From Chondrosia reniformis (lineage: Eukaryota; Porifera; Demospongiae; Chondrillida; Chondrillidae), in NCBI GenBank assembly GCA_947172415.1, contig OX359192.1, positions 8,615,401 through 8,679,400 of the forward strand: DNA of 64,000 bases. The letters are read 5' to 3'. The notes under the pieces are model-generated. The model did not search any database and was not told the DNA's origin. It was given only the letters and a program-made list of their open reading frames with translations. The translations under genes were made by a program, and so were the position numbers. This document shows, piece after piece, positions 1 through 13,100 of this stretch (position 1 is its first letter; each line of letters opens with the position of its first letter).

Positions 1-212
1 TAATAGAAACAATCACTGGGTGATTATTATGTCAAGGTACCATATATCCCATTGATTGTTCTAATTCATATATTTACAATAGGTACGTATGAAGTAATGT
101 ACGTACAGTCGAGCATTAATACATTTAAAGTCAGCAGATTTCACATAACCTGTTTTTACACGTTCACACATTAGGTTGTATCGCTGTCCCGTTTGTAATG
201 TAAGTTTAGCAG

Positions 213-1051
213 ATATGGAGCAACAGTGGAGACACTTGGATCAAGAGGTAAAGGCGTGGCCAATGCCAAGAAGATATAGACACTTTAGGGTTAAGGTAAT
301 GTCTCATGCACTGACATGCTATCTGTAAGGCCCCTTACACTAGTGTGTATTATCTGTAAGGCCCCTTACATTAGTGTACTTTACGTTATATATGTTAACT
401 TTCAAGTGTCAGTGATGTTGCCATTTGCCACACCAGAATTGTGTATTTATAATGTATTTACAGATCCTGTGTAATGATTGCCACAAGGAGACAGAAGTCA
501 AGTACCACATAATTGGCATGAAGTGCATGGATTGTGCATCCTACAACACCAGACGGATTGGAGATGAAGAGCCCCCAAGTGACACCGATTCAGACCTCAC
601 CTCCGACGAGGAGGAGAGTGATGATCCAGCTAATGTGACACCATTCGAGCGTCACATCTCAACTTTGTTGAGAACGCTGAGCTCCCGGGTGAGAGCACTG
701 GAGAGACAGTCAAGTGATGAAGACTTTGAACTCGAAGAAGAAGAGGAGGAGGAAGAGGAGGAAGAGGAGGATGAGGATGATTTAAGTGTAATAGAAGAGG
801 AGTTTCCCGAAGGAAGAAATGATGAAGACTTTGGCCTCTACTTCAACCCATACCTTGATACCAGCCCCCATGATGCAGATGTCGATGAAGATGATTATGT
901 TGAAGACATTGATGAAGATGACGATGAAGATATGGAGGAGAACGTTGAAGAATCCATTCTTAGCTTAGACCCAACAGTTGAATCTGTTGAAGATTTATAC
1001 CAAGAAATCAACGACTTTGAGGATGAAGATCAAGGTTGTGTGCTAATGTGA
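213..1051 (+). CDS. RCHY1: RCHY1/PIRH2-type E3 ubiquitin ligase, last two exons (5' part lies outside the window)
   Basis: Exons 213-295 and 464-1051; intron 296-463 with GT..AG ends. The first exon reads [13 protein letters not shown] followed by a P-M-P motif, and the second opens with [20 protein letters not shown] and a CxxC pair. This is the C-terminal zinc ribbon that follows the CHY and RING fingers in RCHY1, an E3 ligase best known for targeting p53-family proteins. The CHY and RING exons must lie upstream of base 1. Unusually, the protein does not stop soon after the ribbon: about 150 further residues follow, very acidic, including an almost uninterrupted run of 14 or more Glu/Asp near 739-780. 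The ribbon identity is clear; the role of the acidic tail is unknown. Confidence 0.85.
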
Positions 1052-1151
1052 CTCGCCGCGCATGTGTGTATTTTTCAATATGTTAAATGGTAGTATTATA
1101 TACATTTTAGTTGTGGATTGTAATATTGCGTAATACTTGTGCTGCTGGAAG

Positions 1152-4100
1152 ATGTCCGCCAGAATAGAAGGTGTTCAGGTAGGTATAAACCGGGTTAGTA
1201 AGATGTGGTGGTGTTGTGTTCGGCCTTAGTTGGAGCGGCATACTTATCTTTAGACTAAGAAGGCTGTCCTCGCTCTGCGTCAATACAAGCAGAAGACTTC
1301 AAAGGGAAAGAAGATCGACTTGTTAGGCAACGATGACGTGATCTGGTTATTGTTATCTTTAAAGAAGATCCCTCCAGCAAGCATGAGACCAAAGAGAATG
1401 TAAGCACTCTACGTATGTCCTATTTAGTCTCCATTTTCTTATTTATAGAATTTTTGGTAAAGGCTCTTTTTAGCCAATTCTGATGTGTAATCGTCTAAAT
1501 GCACTTGAAGCGGGTCTGTACAACCTGACATGTTTGTAACAGTTAACTTCTCTATACTACCCGATGTTCATGTGATTAGAAGTTAGCTATATAATGTTTT
1601 GACTGTACCATGTGGTAATTATAACTTCTCTAGTGCCATGGGGTGGGGTATCCCTAGTGCCATGGGGTGGGGTATCCCTAGTGCCATGGGGTGGGGTATC
1701 CCTAGTGCCATGGGGTGGGGTATCCCTAGTGCCATGGGGTGGGGTATCCCTAGTGCCATGGGGTGGGGTATCCCTAGTGCCATGGGGTGGGGTATCCCTA
1801 GTGCCGTGGGGTGGGTATCCCTGGTGCCGTGGGGTGGGGTATCCCTAGTGCCGTGGGGTGGGTATCCCTGGTGCCGTGGGGTGGGGTATCCCTGGTGCCA
1901 TGGGGTGGGGTATCCCTAGTGCCATGGGGTGGGGTATCCCTAGTGCCATGGGGTGGGGTATCCCTAGTGCCGTGGGGTGGGGTATCCCTAGTGCCGTGGG
2001 GTGGGGTATCCCTAGTGCCGTGGGGTGGGGTATCCCTAGTGCCGCGGGGTGGGGTATCCCTAGTACCGCGGGGTGGGGTATCCCTGGTGCCACGGGGTGG
2101 GGTATCCCTGGTGCCACGGGGTGGGGTATCCCTGGTGCCACGGGGTGGGGTATCCCTGGTGCCACGGGGTGGGGTATCCCTGGTGCCATGGGGTGGGGTA
2201 TCCCTGGTGCCACGGGGTGGGGTATCCCTGGTGCCACGGGGTGGGGTATCCCTAGTGCCATCCCTGGTGCCACGGGGTGGGGTATCCCTGGTGCCACGGG
2301 GTGGGGTATCCCTGGTACCACGGGGTGGGGTATCCCTAGTGCCACGGGGTGGGGTATCCCTGGTGCCACGGGGTGGGGTATCCCTGGTGCCACGGGGTGG
2401 GGTATCCCTGGTGCTCTATAGTACAACAATCCAATACTAGTCTGGTGGGTGGAAGAGAATAGGGTCTAGCAACTATTGTCAATTTCACACCTTGCAAATC
2501 ATCACCTTGGACGTTTATTAATGACAATTCCAGTAAGCAGGATATGCTACTCTCCTCTCCAGTGGTGTCTCCTTAGTGGCACCTCTTGCTAGTAGCACCT
2601 CTCACTAGTAGCACCTCTCACTAGGAGCACCTCTCACTAGTAGCACCTCTCACTAGTAGCACCTCTCGCTAGTAGCACCTCTCACTAGGAGCACCTCTCA
2701 CTAGGAGCACCTCTCACTAGTAGCACCTCTTGCTAGTAGCACCTCTCACTAGTAGCACCTCTCGCCAGTAGCACCTCTCGCTAGTAGCACCTCTCGCTAG
2801 TAGCACCTCTTGCTAGTAGCACCTCTCACTAGTAGCACCTCTCGCCAGTTGCACCTCTCGCCAGTAGCACCTCTCGCCAGTAGCACCTCTCACTAGTAGC
2901 ACCTCTCGCTAGTAGCACCTCTCACCAGTAGCATCTCTTGCTAGTGTTTAACAGGTTATTTCCACTTCCTGAGCTGATAACATCTAATTGGATCAATGGA
3001 CATAAGTTCACACTACATGAGTAAACAGTGATGACTCAATCTCCTCCCTTACTGGTTATGGGGAACTGTCCTTTTCACATGATGCTTTCAATATTTTACA
3101 TATTTACTTAATGTGGTTGTGTAGATAAGTCATCCAGGAATTAACCAGTCTAAACTGCCTTACAGCAAGGACAAACATTCTATGAAACTACTAATGGTTT
3201 GATAGTGTATGATTGACCGCTTTTTAACAAGGAATCTTGTTGAAGGGAACATTTTAATGTTCCTTGAGTGTATAATCAGATTCATTACTTAGTAGTAGTT
3301 AGGAGTACTGGTGATGATGTAGAAAGCAAGCAAGATTATCCATAGATATAACTCAAACATGAAACATAAGTTTTGTTAAATTAGTTCATTTGCAGTTCAA
3401 AGCAATACAGCTAGCCCCTCCTATCTTGTGCTGCAGTCCTCACCTCTCCAGACCTTCTACCCAAGGGGCCTGCAGGATACTAAGCTTTGGAGAGAGGTAC
3501 CGAAATGGACAGAAATTCCATATTAAATACTAAGCTAGCAAAATGGTTGCTAGGGTTACTAGTAATGGTTGCTAGGGCTTGTGAAGGAGAGTTTAAAAAC
3601 TCCAAATATGGCAAAACTTATAGATGGCTAGATCTTATCTAATAAATAAGATTTTTTTCATATGTTAATCTCAAGTATGTAGTACCAATCAAAACTTTAA
3701 GATTCATCTGAAGTGCACAAGTTCTCCTATAGGCTCTTTTACACATAAGAATTTTGATTAATGTATCATTCCTGAATCCTCTTTACCTTCCTTTATGGTT
3801 CTGTATACCTTATTATCTAACCAATATCAACGACTGCCAATTGACCACTGCCCTTATCCATTAGAGCCCTTCCTTGTGGCCTATTTCCAGTTGAATCATC
3901 TGAGATATGTCTGATTACCAAAGACAACAAGCAGGCAGTGAAGGAACTGATTGAGCAACACAACATTGTAGGGATTAGCAAGGTCAGTCACATGTAATAT
4001 AATTACGTGCTCTGCTCTAGTTCAGTGCCTCCACACCTCCAGTCTCTGCTCTAGTTCAGTACACTCCACACCTCCAGTCTCTGCTCTAGTTCAGTACACT

Positions 4101-7100
4101 CCACACCTCCAGTCTCTGCTCTAGTTCAGTACACTCCACACCTCCAGTCTCTGCTCTAGTTCAGTACACTCCACACCTCCAGTCTCTGCTCTAGTTCAGT
4201 ACACTCCACACCTCCAGTCTCTGCTCTAGTTCAGTGCACCCCACACCTCCAGTCTCTGCTCTAGTTCAGTACACTCCACACCTCCAGTCTCTGCTCTAGT
4301 TCAGTACACTCCACACCTCCAGTCTCTGCTCTAGTTCAGTACACTCCACACCTCCAGTCTCTGCTCTAGTTCAGTACACTCCACACCTCCAGTCTCTGCT
4401 CTAGTTCAGTACACTCCACACCTCCAGTCTCTGCTCTAGTTCAGTACACTCCACACCTCCAGTCTCTGCTCTAGTTCAGTACACTCCACACCTCCAGTCT
4501 CTGCTCTAGTTCAGTACACTCCACACCTCCAGTCTCTGCTCTAGTTCAGTACACTCCACACCTCCAGTCTCTGCTCTAGTTCAGTACACTCCACACCTCC
4601 AGTCTCTGCTCTAGTTCAGTACACTCCACACCTCCAGTCTCTGCTCTAGTTCAGTACACTCCACACCTCCAGTCTCTGCTCTAGTTCAGTACACTCCACA
4701 CCTCCAGTCTCTGCTCTAGTTCAGTACACTCCACACCTCCAGTCTCTGCTCTAGTTCAGTACACTCCACACCTCCAGTCTCTGCTCTAGTTCAGTACACT
4801 CCACACCTCCAGTCTCTGCTCTAGTTCAGTACACCCCACACCTCCAGTCTCTGCTCTAGTTCAGTACACTCCACACCTCCAGTCTCTGCTCTAGTTCAGT
4901 ACACTCCACACCTCCAGTCTCTGCTCTAGTTCAGTGCACTCCACACCTCCAGTCTCTGCTCTAGTTCAGTGCACTCCACACCTCCAGTCTCTGCTCTAGT
5001 TCAGTACACTCCACACCTCCAGTCTCTGCTCTAGTTCAGTACACTCCACACCTCCAGTCTCTGCTCTAGTTCAGTACACTCCACACCTCCAGTCTCTGCT
5101 CTAGTTCAGTACACTCCACACCTCCAGTCTCTGCTCTAGTTCAGTACACTCCACACCTCCAGTCTCTGCTCTAGTTCAGTACACTCCACACCTCCAGTCT
5201 CTGCTCTAGTTCAGTACACTCCACACCTCCAGTCTCTGCTCTAGTTCAGTGCCTCCACACCTCCAGTCTCTGCTCTAGTTCAGTACACTCCACACCTCCA
5301 GTCTCTGCTCTAGTTCAGTACACCCCACACCTCCAGTCTCTGCTCTAGTTCAGTACACTCCACACCTCCAGTCTCTTCTCTAGTTCAGTACACTCCACAC
5401 CTCCAGTCTCTGCTCTAGTTCAGTACACCCCACACCTCCAGTCTCTGCTCTAGTTCAGTACACCCCACACCTCCAGTCTCTGCTCTAGTTCAGTACACCC
5501 CACACCTCCAGTCTCTGCTCTAGTTCAGTACACCCCACACCTCCAGTCTCTGCTCTAGTTCAGTACACTCCACACCTCCAGTCTCTGCTCTAGTTCAGTA
5601 CACTCCACACCTCCAGTCTCTGCTCTAGTTCAGTACACTCCACACCTCCAGTCTCTGCTCTAGTTCAGTACACTCCACACCTCCAGTCTCTGCTCTAGTT
5701 CAGTACACTCCACACCTCCAGTCTCTGCTCTAGTTCAGTACACTCCACACCTCCAGTCTCTGCTCTAGTTCAGTACACTCCACACCTCCAGTCTCTGCTC
5801 TAGTTCAGTACACCCCACACCTCCAGTCTCTGCTCTAGTTCAGTACACTCCACACCTCCAGTCTCTGCTCTAGTTCAGTACACTCCACACCTCCAGTCTC
5901 TGCTCTAGTTCAGTGCCTCCACACCTCCAGTCTCTGCTCTAGTTCAGTACACTCCACACCTCCAGTCTCTGCTCTAGTTCAGTACACCCCACACCTCCAG
6001 TCTCTGCTCTAGTTCAGTACACTCCACACCTCCAGTCTCTGCTCTAGTTCAGTACACTCCACACCTCCAGTCTCTGCTCTAGTTCAGTACACCCCACACC
6101 TCCAGTCTCTGCTCTAGTTCAGTGCACTCCACACCTCCAGTCTCTGCTCTAGTTCAGTACACTCCACACCTCCAGTCTCTGCTCTAGTTCAGTACACTCC
6201 ACACCTCCAGTCTCTGCTCTAGTTCAGTACACTCCACACCTCCAGTCTCTGCTCTAGTTCAGTACACTCCACACCTCCAGTCTCTGCTCTAGTTCAGTGC
6301 ACTCCACACCTCCAGTCTCTGCTCTAGTTCAGTGCACTCCACACCTCCAGTCTCTGCTCTAGTTCAGTACACTCCACACCTCCAGTCTCTGCTCTAGTTC
6401 AGTACACTCCACACCTCCAGTCTCTGCTCTAGTTCAGTACACTCCACACCTCCAGTCTCTGCTCTAGTTCAGTGCACTCCACACCTCCAGTCTCTGCTCT
6501 AGTTCAGTACACTCCACACCTCCAGTCTCTGCTCTAGTTCAGTACACTCCACACCTCCAGTCTCTGCTCTAGTTCAGTACACTCCACACCTCCAGTCTCT
6601 GCTCTAGTTCAGTACACTCCACACCTCCAGTCTCTGCTCTAGTTCAGTACACCCCACACCTCCAGTCTCTGCTCTAGTTCAGTGCACTCCACACCTCCAG
6701 TCTCTGCTCTAGTTCAGTACACTCCACACCTCCAGTCTCTGCTCTAGTTCAGTACACTCCACACCTCCAGTCTCTGCTCTAGTTCAGTACACTCCACACC
6801 TCCAGTCTCTGCTCTAGTTCAGTACACTCCACACCTCCAGTCTCTGCTCTAGTTCAGTGCACTCCACACCTCCAGTCTCTGCTCTAGTTCAGTGCACTCC
6901 ACACCTCCAGTCTCTGCTCTAGTTCAGTACACTCCACACCTCCAGTCTCTGCTCTAGTTCAGTACACTCCACACCTCCAGTCTCTGCTCTAGTTCAGTAC
7001 ACTCCACACCTCCAGTCTCTGCTCTAGTTCAGTGCACTCCACACCTCCAGTCTCTGCTCTAGTTCAGTACACTCCACACCTCCAGTCTCTGCTCTAGTTC

Positions 7101-9963
7101 AGTACACTCCACACCTCCAGTCTCTGCTCTAGTTCAGTACACTCCACACCTCCAGTCTCTGCTCTAGTTCAGTACACTCCACACCTCCAGTCTCTGCTCT
7201 AGTTCAGTACACTCCACACCTCCAGTCTCTGCTCTAGTTCAGTACACTCCACACCTCCAGTCTCTGCTCTAGTTCAGTGCACTCCACACCTCCAGTCTCT
7301 GCTCTAGTTCAGTACACTCCACACCTCCAGTCTCTGCTCTAGTTCAGTACACTCCACACCTCCAGTCTCTGCTCTAGTTCAGTACACTCCACACCTCCAG
7401 TCTCTGCTCTAGTTCAGTACACTCCACACCTCCAGTCTCTGCAGCGCATCCTGCAGTTTGATAAAAATCATTTTATAATGTGGCTGCCTTTTTGATCAGA
7501 TGGTGTGAAACCTGGGTAACATCCTGTGATTTAATTACAGGGTTTCACTTGTCCTGTGATTGACTGTCACCACACATTATTTGACTGAGGATACTAAACA
7601 GTTCCATTACACTAGCAGAGATGGGACACTACCGCTCTCTGTGGATGCCTGACTGGTGCATTCATTCGAGAGGAAGCTGAGATACCAGACGACCATAAAC
7701 ACCTCCTAATCTCCTAATTGCTAATGTGAATGGATGCCTATACAGATGTGGTGTGATTTGTGTACACATCTAAATTAGTAGTGGCAGTCAAATTAAATGT
7801 TTTAAATGTACGCTTAAAAGGAAATGAACGTTCACAAAGTGGATTCGTCGTCATGTGTCCTTGTTAAAGGAAGCGGTGGTAACTCTATGGCTACCCGCCT
7901 TTGGAAGGCATTTGATGTAGTCTGTTTTTAACATGCTTTTGATTGAAAGGTCAGAGAGGGGAGGGGCTTAGCTTACCTAGGTGTGGCTAATTACAGGAAC
8001 TGAACTTTGCACCCTCCCACTCAAGGATAAATAATAAGCTGGTATGTACTTATAGTAACTTGGAAACAGGGACATCATCAGACACCTTACATAAACATTC
8101 CCACAGAACAGATGATTAAGTTCATCAGTGCTAATCTCATTATGAAGATGACCCATGTCTGAGGTTATGGAGGAGAGCTGTATTCTCGACAAGCACACAT
8201 GTGATCCTTACTTTTCCTCTCTGTCCTTACACCAGGCTTTCCTCAACAATACATGCATTAATTATTTTGAGATTGTGTAAATAGGTCATTTCTCCTTTTT
8301 GTCCTTTCAGATAATAACTGTAAGAAAGTTAAAGACAGACTACAAGACATTTGAGCGCAAAAGACAATTGTGCTCAGCATATGACTTGTTTCTTACTGAT
8401 TCCAGTGTCTACCACCTGTTGCCGGGACTGCTGGGAAAGGAATTTTTTGCCAGAAAAAAGTGAGTTTTTGAAAGTGCCATCCGCTTTAGGTGATACATGT
8501 TGCTGGCTTGTTTGGGTTGTGGAATTTGCATCCTGTTTTTTTAGTCGGTAATTAGTCTGTGTTTTAAGATAATTCAGCCACTAATATGCGAATGTAAATT
8601 TTAAAATACTGCAGTCGCTATGATGTATCCTGGAACTTTATCAATAGACATGTGTATGTGGAAGTGGTATCTCGTGTGCGTTAGTGATTTTATGAATGCA
8701 TGAACTTGTATTATCAGTTTCATCCTCCTCGTGGGAAGCCATTTGGCATTAAATGTATGTATTTAGTTCATCATGTATGTAAGCCTTCATAAATGCTCTA
8801 AATACAAAACCAGTTAACAATGATTCTCTTTGTCCAATCAAGCATGCTAATTCCAATCAACCTATTGGATTATGTGATTACCTCTCATGATTTGCCCTAT
8901 TTACACCGGTTGCTATCACCTCCTGTAAACAAGCTGGCAGGAGTCAGAAAGGTGTATGTCTTAATGTACAATAATCTGATCTCTTAATGTAAGATAATCT
9001 GATTTTTTGTTCCACTTAACTGTTTGGAAGTGATCACATTGCAATGCCAGCTTATTACGTATTGATGGCCCACACTACTATAAACTGTATTGAAAGTGTT
9101 GTCAGATGCTGTATACCTCTTACCTGCTGAACAGCGCGTGCCACTTCTCCTCTCTGTGCAGGTTTCCACGTCCAGTTAAATTAACAAAGAAGAACCCAAA
9201 GAAAGAGATTGAACAAGCCATCAACTCCACTGATGTTCATCTGGGGCTTGGCCAATGCACGTAAGATTTCACCACTCCAAATTGACTTTTTGTATGTACA
9301 TATGAATTATAAATACGTATAAACAAATATTATTTGCAAGTTACAAAATACTAGAAAGACGTAGTAATTTAAATAAACAATTCATACACTCCTAGGAGGG
9401 TCATGTGAAGTAAATGTTCACAATATTTTTTAGGAGATTTAAATTATGTATAATATATTTACACATAATATTTTCACACTATATTATGGTTTCTATGTAC
9501 ATTATATATGTTATATTATACATATAAAATTGTACACATGTTGAAATTTATATATAGGGCCGTAGCTGTTGGTAGATTGAACTTTGATATTGAGGATGTA
9601 GTGTCAAATATCGAGGCTGCATGCAAGGGGCTGTCTTCATGTATTCCTGGGGGTTGGAAGAGGATTCAGACGGTGCATATGAAAACCAGTAATTCCATCG
9701 CCCTGCCCCTTTACAAGTCATTACCAGATAACCCCAATCTTATCACTACCACATCACATCAGGTTAACAGAAAAAGACTGTCTAAAGACACTACTGTTGA
9801 TACAGCACTATCATCACTGTCACCATCAGGTACAGCTGAAAAGGAGAGCAGTACAAAAAAGATCAAGGTAGCTAAACGTCAGGTGAAACCTTCATCCCAC
9901 AAATTGGCATCAGTTAGAGTGAAAGGAAGTAAAATTATTTCAAAAAGAAACAGAAAAGTGTGA
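1152..9963 (+). CDS. RSL1D1: Ribosomal L1 domain-containing protein 1
   Basis: Six exons: 1152-1178, 1254-1399, 3865-3982, 8311-8459, 9162-9260, 9558-9963; 314 residues, in frame at every junction. Order of motifs: KAVLALRQYK, a K-I-P-P segment, SSEICLITKD, IITVRKLKTDYKTFERKR, LLPGLLGKEFFARK, AVAVGRLNFDIEDVVSNI and SIALPLYKSL, which is the L1-fold order of nucleolar RSL1D1 (ribosome biogenesis, senescence regulation in mammals). The last 50 or so residues are Lys/Ser rich, as in the family. The acceptor at 3864 was preferred to the one at 3890 because it restores the I-x-L-P stretch expected before SSEICL. Start is the only ATG in exon 1, 100 bp after the RCHY1 stop. Introns 2 and 3 (2.5 and 4.3 kb) are mostly tandem repeat. 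An AATAAA lies at 10093. Confidence 0.88.
1632..2415. repeat. 24-bp minisatellite, about 33 copies, in RSL1D1 intron 2
   Basis: Unit of 24 bp of the form GTGCC(A/G)(T/C)GGGGTGGGG followed by TATCCCT(A/G), G-rich on this strand. Variants are ordered: CCATGG copies at the left, CCGTGG in the middle, two CCGCGG copies at about 2041-2075, then CCACGG copies to the right. Two units lost one G (about 1811 and 1860) and one is truncated near 2259. Long open frames on both strands are by-products of a period divisible by three. Confidence 0.97.
2575..2944. repeat. 16-bp minisatellite, about 23 copies, in RSL1D1 intron 2
   Basis: Unit AGTAGCACCTCTC(A/G)CT with scattered single-base variants (tag/gag, cgcc/cgct). 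It begins about 160 bp after the 24-bp array and has no sequence relation to it. Confidence 0.95.
4016..7442. repeat. 35-bp minisatellite, about 98 copies, in RSL1D1 intron 3
   Basis: Unit of 35 bp: CTGCTCTAGTTCAGT, then a variable ACACTCC / ACACCCC / GCACTCC segment, then ACACCTCCAGTCT. Three units are 2 bp shorter with GCCTCC (about 4023, 5250, 5914). Copies are nearly identical elsewhere and no unique spacers exist, so this is a plain tandem array. It ends at CTGCAG near 7440. Confidence 0.98.
7443..8310 (+). other. Remainder of RSL1D1 intron 3
   Basis: Unique AT-rich intron sequence ending in a pyrimidine-rich acceptor (tttctcctttttgtcctttcag style) at 8310. I see no coding exon or RNA gene in it. 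Confidence 0.6.
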
Positions 9964-10092
9964 TGATATTCTAAACAAGGGTTTTGTTCCTTGCTTCAAC
10001 CTTGTTTTAAGAATTATACAAAATATTAATTGTAATAATAATATAAAATGTCAACAAAACAGTGGTTGACCTGTAAGTGTGTAGAGGAATGC

Positions 10093-10098
10093 AATAAA
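10093..10098 (+). terminator. Probable RSL1D1 polyadenylation signal AATAAA
   Basis: AATAAA 130 bp after the RSL1D1 stop and before the stop of the convergent homeodomain gene at 10171. Confidence 0.5.
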
Positions 10099-10170
10099 AG
10101 TCATTATTGACAGATTCTGTCGCTTCACTGGGAACAGTCAAAACATGAAAATATTAAACATGCACAACAA

Positions 10171-13100
10171 TCAAATCTGACTATCCTTTAGAACCACCTC
10201 AATTTCTACATTATCTGTCATTCGTCTCACGTCGCTGTCCTTTCGAACCCATACATCTGGTAGCTTTCTTAGCCGAGAGATGGCCTTGGGTGTGATACTC
10301 AAATCTTGACAGATAGATTTGGTCAATACATCATACGACCGAAAAGGTACATCTACTTCCACAAAATCACCATGTGTCATACCTTCATTGGTACAGCGAA
10401 TTTTTGCAACAAAGGGAGTCAAAACTACATTGACAAATAAAGTGTTAAGCTAAAACTATATATAATATACAGTGTCCCTTAACTATATATAATATATAAT
10501 ATACAGTGTCCCCTAACTATATATAATATATAATATACAGTGTCCCTTAACTATATATAATATATAATATACAGTGTCCCTTAACTATATATAATATATA
10601 ATATACAGTGTCCCTTAACTATATATAATATATAATATACAGTGTCCCTTAACTATATATAATATACAATGTCCCTTTCTAGACTAGTATATAATTAGTA
10701 TATAATTCATGCTGAAAGACCAAAAAGTTTACTTTGCACATATGTACAGGATGCTCATTTCCAATGTATACATGTCCATGTGTACAGGATGCTCATTTCC
10801 AATGTATACATGTCCATGTGTACAGGATGCTCATTTCCAATGTATACATGTCCATGTGTACAGGATGCTCATTTCCAAAGCTTATCTTACTCTAATGGGC
10901 CCCACCAATTTAGACTGGTACACGTTCACTATTCGAATATACCTATTATAGTAACCACATGGTCTATTTAACTTAATGGTCGATCTAATGTGTATAAGAA
11001 GTGCCATCTCAACTTAATGTGTTTTGATAAGATGTAGCTAATGACTGTTTGCTGTTACAAGCCTTCATATCACACGCCTTTCAATTCTAACTGCTTAATG
11101 GACACCATCTATCAGTCATTTACTATACTGAAGCATGTTTTGACCCTCGAATGGCTTCCTAGTTGATATTAGCAACTTAATCTATATTGACCAGAGCTGC
11201 TAATTTTCAACATTCATGATATAAACTACTACTGTAGCTGAGAATTGGTTTATAACATTCAAGAGACATATATATCCATATCAAAGATAGTCAACACTTA
11301 AAAAAACAGTTCACTAAATTGGAGTGATATTGGCCAATTTTCAGCTCTCTGCTTAATGAAAGTGTATTTCTAATAGAAAGTTGATCTTTCACAATTAAAA
11401 TTTTACAACTAAATTCTCTAATAATAATATATAATAATGATGATAATGCAATCATGCATGCTAACTGATTTACTATATATACTGTACAATGCATGATAAA
11501 CATGTGATATATATATGCATCATAAATAAATCACTTCCCTACTATCAGAATGGTCACCACTTCTAAATAAATTTGATAATTACAAATACAATTGAACCCA
11601 ATCCATACATGACCATTTTATAATACATTTGTGGGAAGGTAATGACACTCCAAATTGACATGGTGCTTAGTTAATATGGATTATAGATATAACCTTTGAA
11701 ATTAATTGCGGTCAACATGAACACTAATGTTATTATTTACGGTAAATCCACAGAGAGTTTATCCTTATTTACACAACATCACAAACCAATTAAATTTCCA
11801 ACAAAGGTTGACACTCTAGACATACCATCGGGATGCTCCGTTGGGTCAGTTTGCGAGGCCGTGCTCTCCAATTGTTTTGATACTTCTGGACGCACTCTGA
11901 TTCCTGGCATTGATATCATGGGATGGCATATGTCATCGCTCTGTGATATAACAGATGGCTGGGTGAAACTGGTGATTGGAATGGGACCTGGTCTCTGCAC
12001 AATGGGGATCATTGGTATAGGACCAGGAGTACGTATTTTGGGCAGACCTGTGTGGTGGGTCATCTGTGCTACACTGTGCGGCTGCGGCGGATGAATCACC
12101 ATAAAATGGCCGCTTGGGCTCGGAAGCATTGTTGTGGGAGGCAGATGTCCAATGGAGGTTGCATCCAGCACCTGACCAGTCAAGTCACTATCATCTGAGT
12201 GAGCATCACCAGGAGTCTCATAGCTGTCCTTTGTGGAGCGGTTGACCAGATCTTCCTGGTTTTTCCTCCTTCTCCGATTGTGAATCCAATTCTGAGATGA
12301 TAAAAAAGACTTTAATGGAAGGACAATGACAATGGATGTGTTTAAAGGATTTTTTTATAAATTAAGGATAGTAGTAATTCATTGGAGAGGGTACACAAAT
12401 TAGGAAGCATGGCATTAGGAATTCCAATGCTAACTGATTAGGCCACTCATGGCAAGTTCCCACATTTTCTCAGGTAGCAAGTATACTGTCAAGGACATGT
12501 TTGAACACAATTATTTGTGTAAAATGTGATTAGCAAGAGCTTCTACAACATAGAAGCTGCAAATCTCACTGAGAGGCAAGGTACAAGTAATTAGAGCATA
12601 CAATGTTTACTTTGGGTACATCATGTAAACATGGCTAGCCACACAGTCTTCATATTTTTGAATATTTTAATGAAGGCAAATTCCAATGTGACCATGATTG
12701 ATGGGTAGATATTTTCAAAATAAGACTCACATGAATAATATCCATTCGAAGCCCCGTCCTCTGGGCTGCCTGCTCCTGTAACGAGCGCAGCTTCCTGCTT
12801 GTGCTTCTCATTCCAGCTTGCCATAATGCCTCAAGTATTTCCTTCTGTGAGGGCAATATCACCGTTCTCGGGGCACTCTTTGTCTTCCCGCTAGAGTCCT
12901 TTCGGTCCTGGCTCTCCTGCAGCATGCCGACTGCTAGATCTCCAGCATCACCTATATGGCTTTCGAAATCTGGCCTGTTCTTCTTGGGCGATGGCTCCAG
13001 GTCCTCATCGGAGTGAACCGACGATCCCTCCACCTCAACACGCATTGGCATTATACCTAATCCCTCGACCGGATCCGGGTAGGTATTCTTAATGTCATAT

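Noticed and set aside
1599-2440. Long open frames on both strands across the 24-bp repeat
   Set aside because: Period divisible by three with no stop in the unit opens several frames at once; no splice context and located inside an RSL1D1 intron.
3891-3982. Alternative RSL1D1 exon 3 starting at 3891
   Set aside because: Also in frame, but it drops the conserved I-x-L-P segment that the acceptor at 3864 restores.
4016-7442. CRISPR-like regular array
   Set aside because: The 35-bp units abut with no unique spacers, in a eukaryotic intron.
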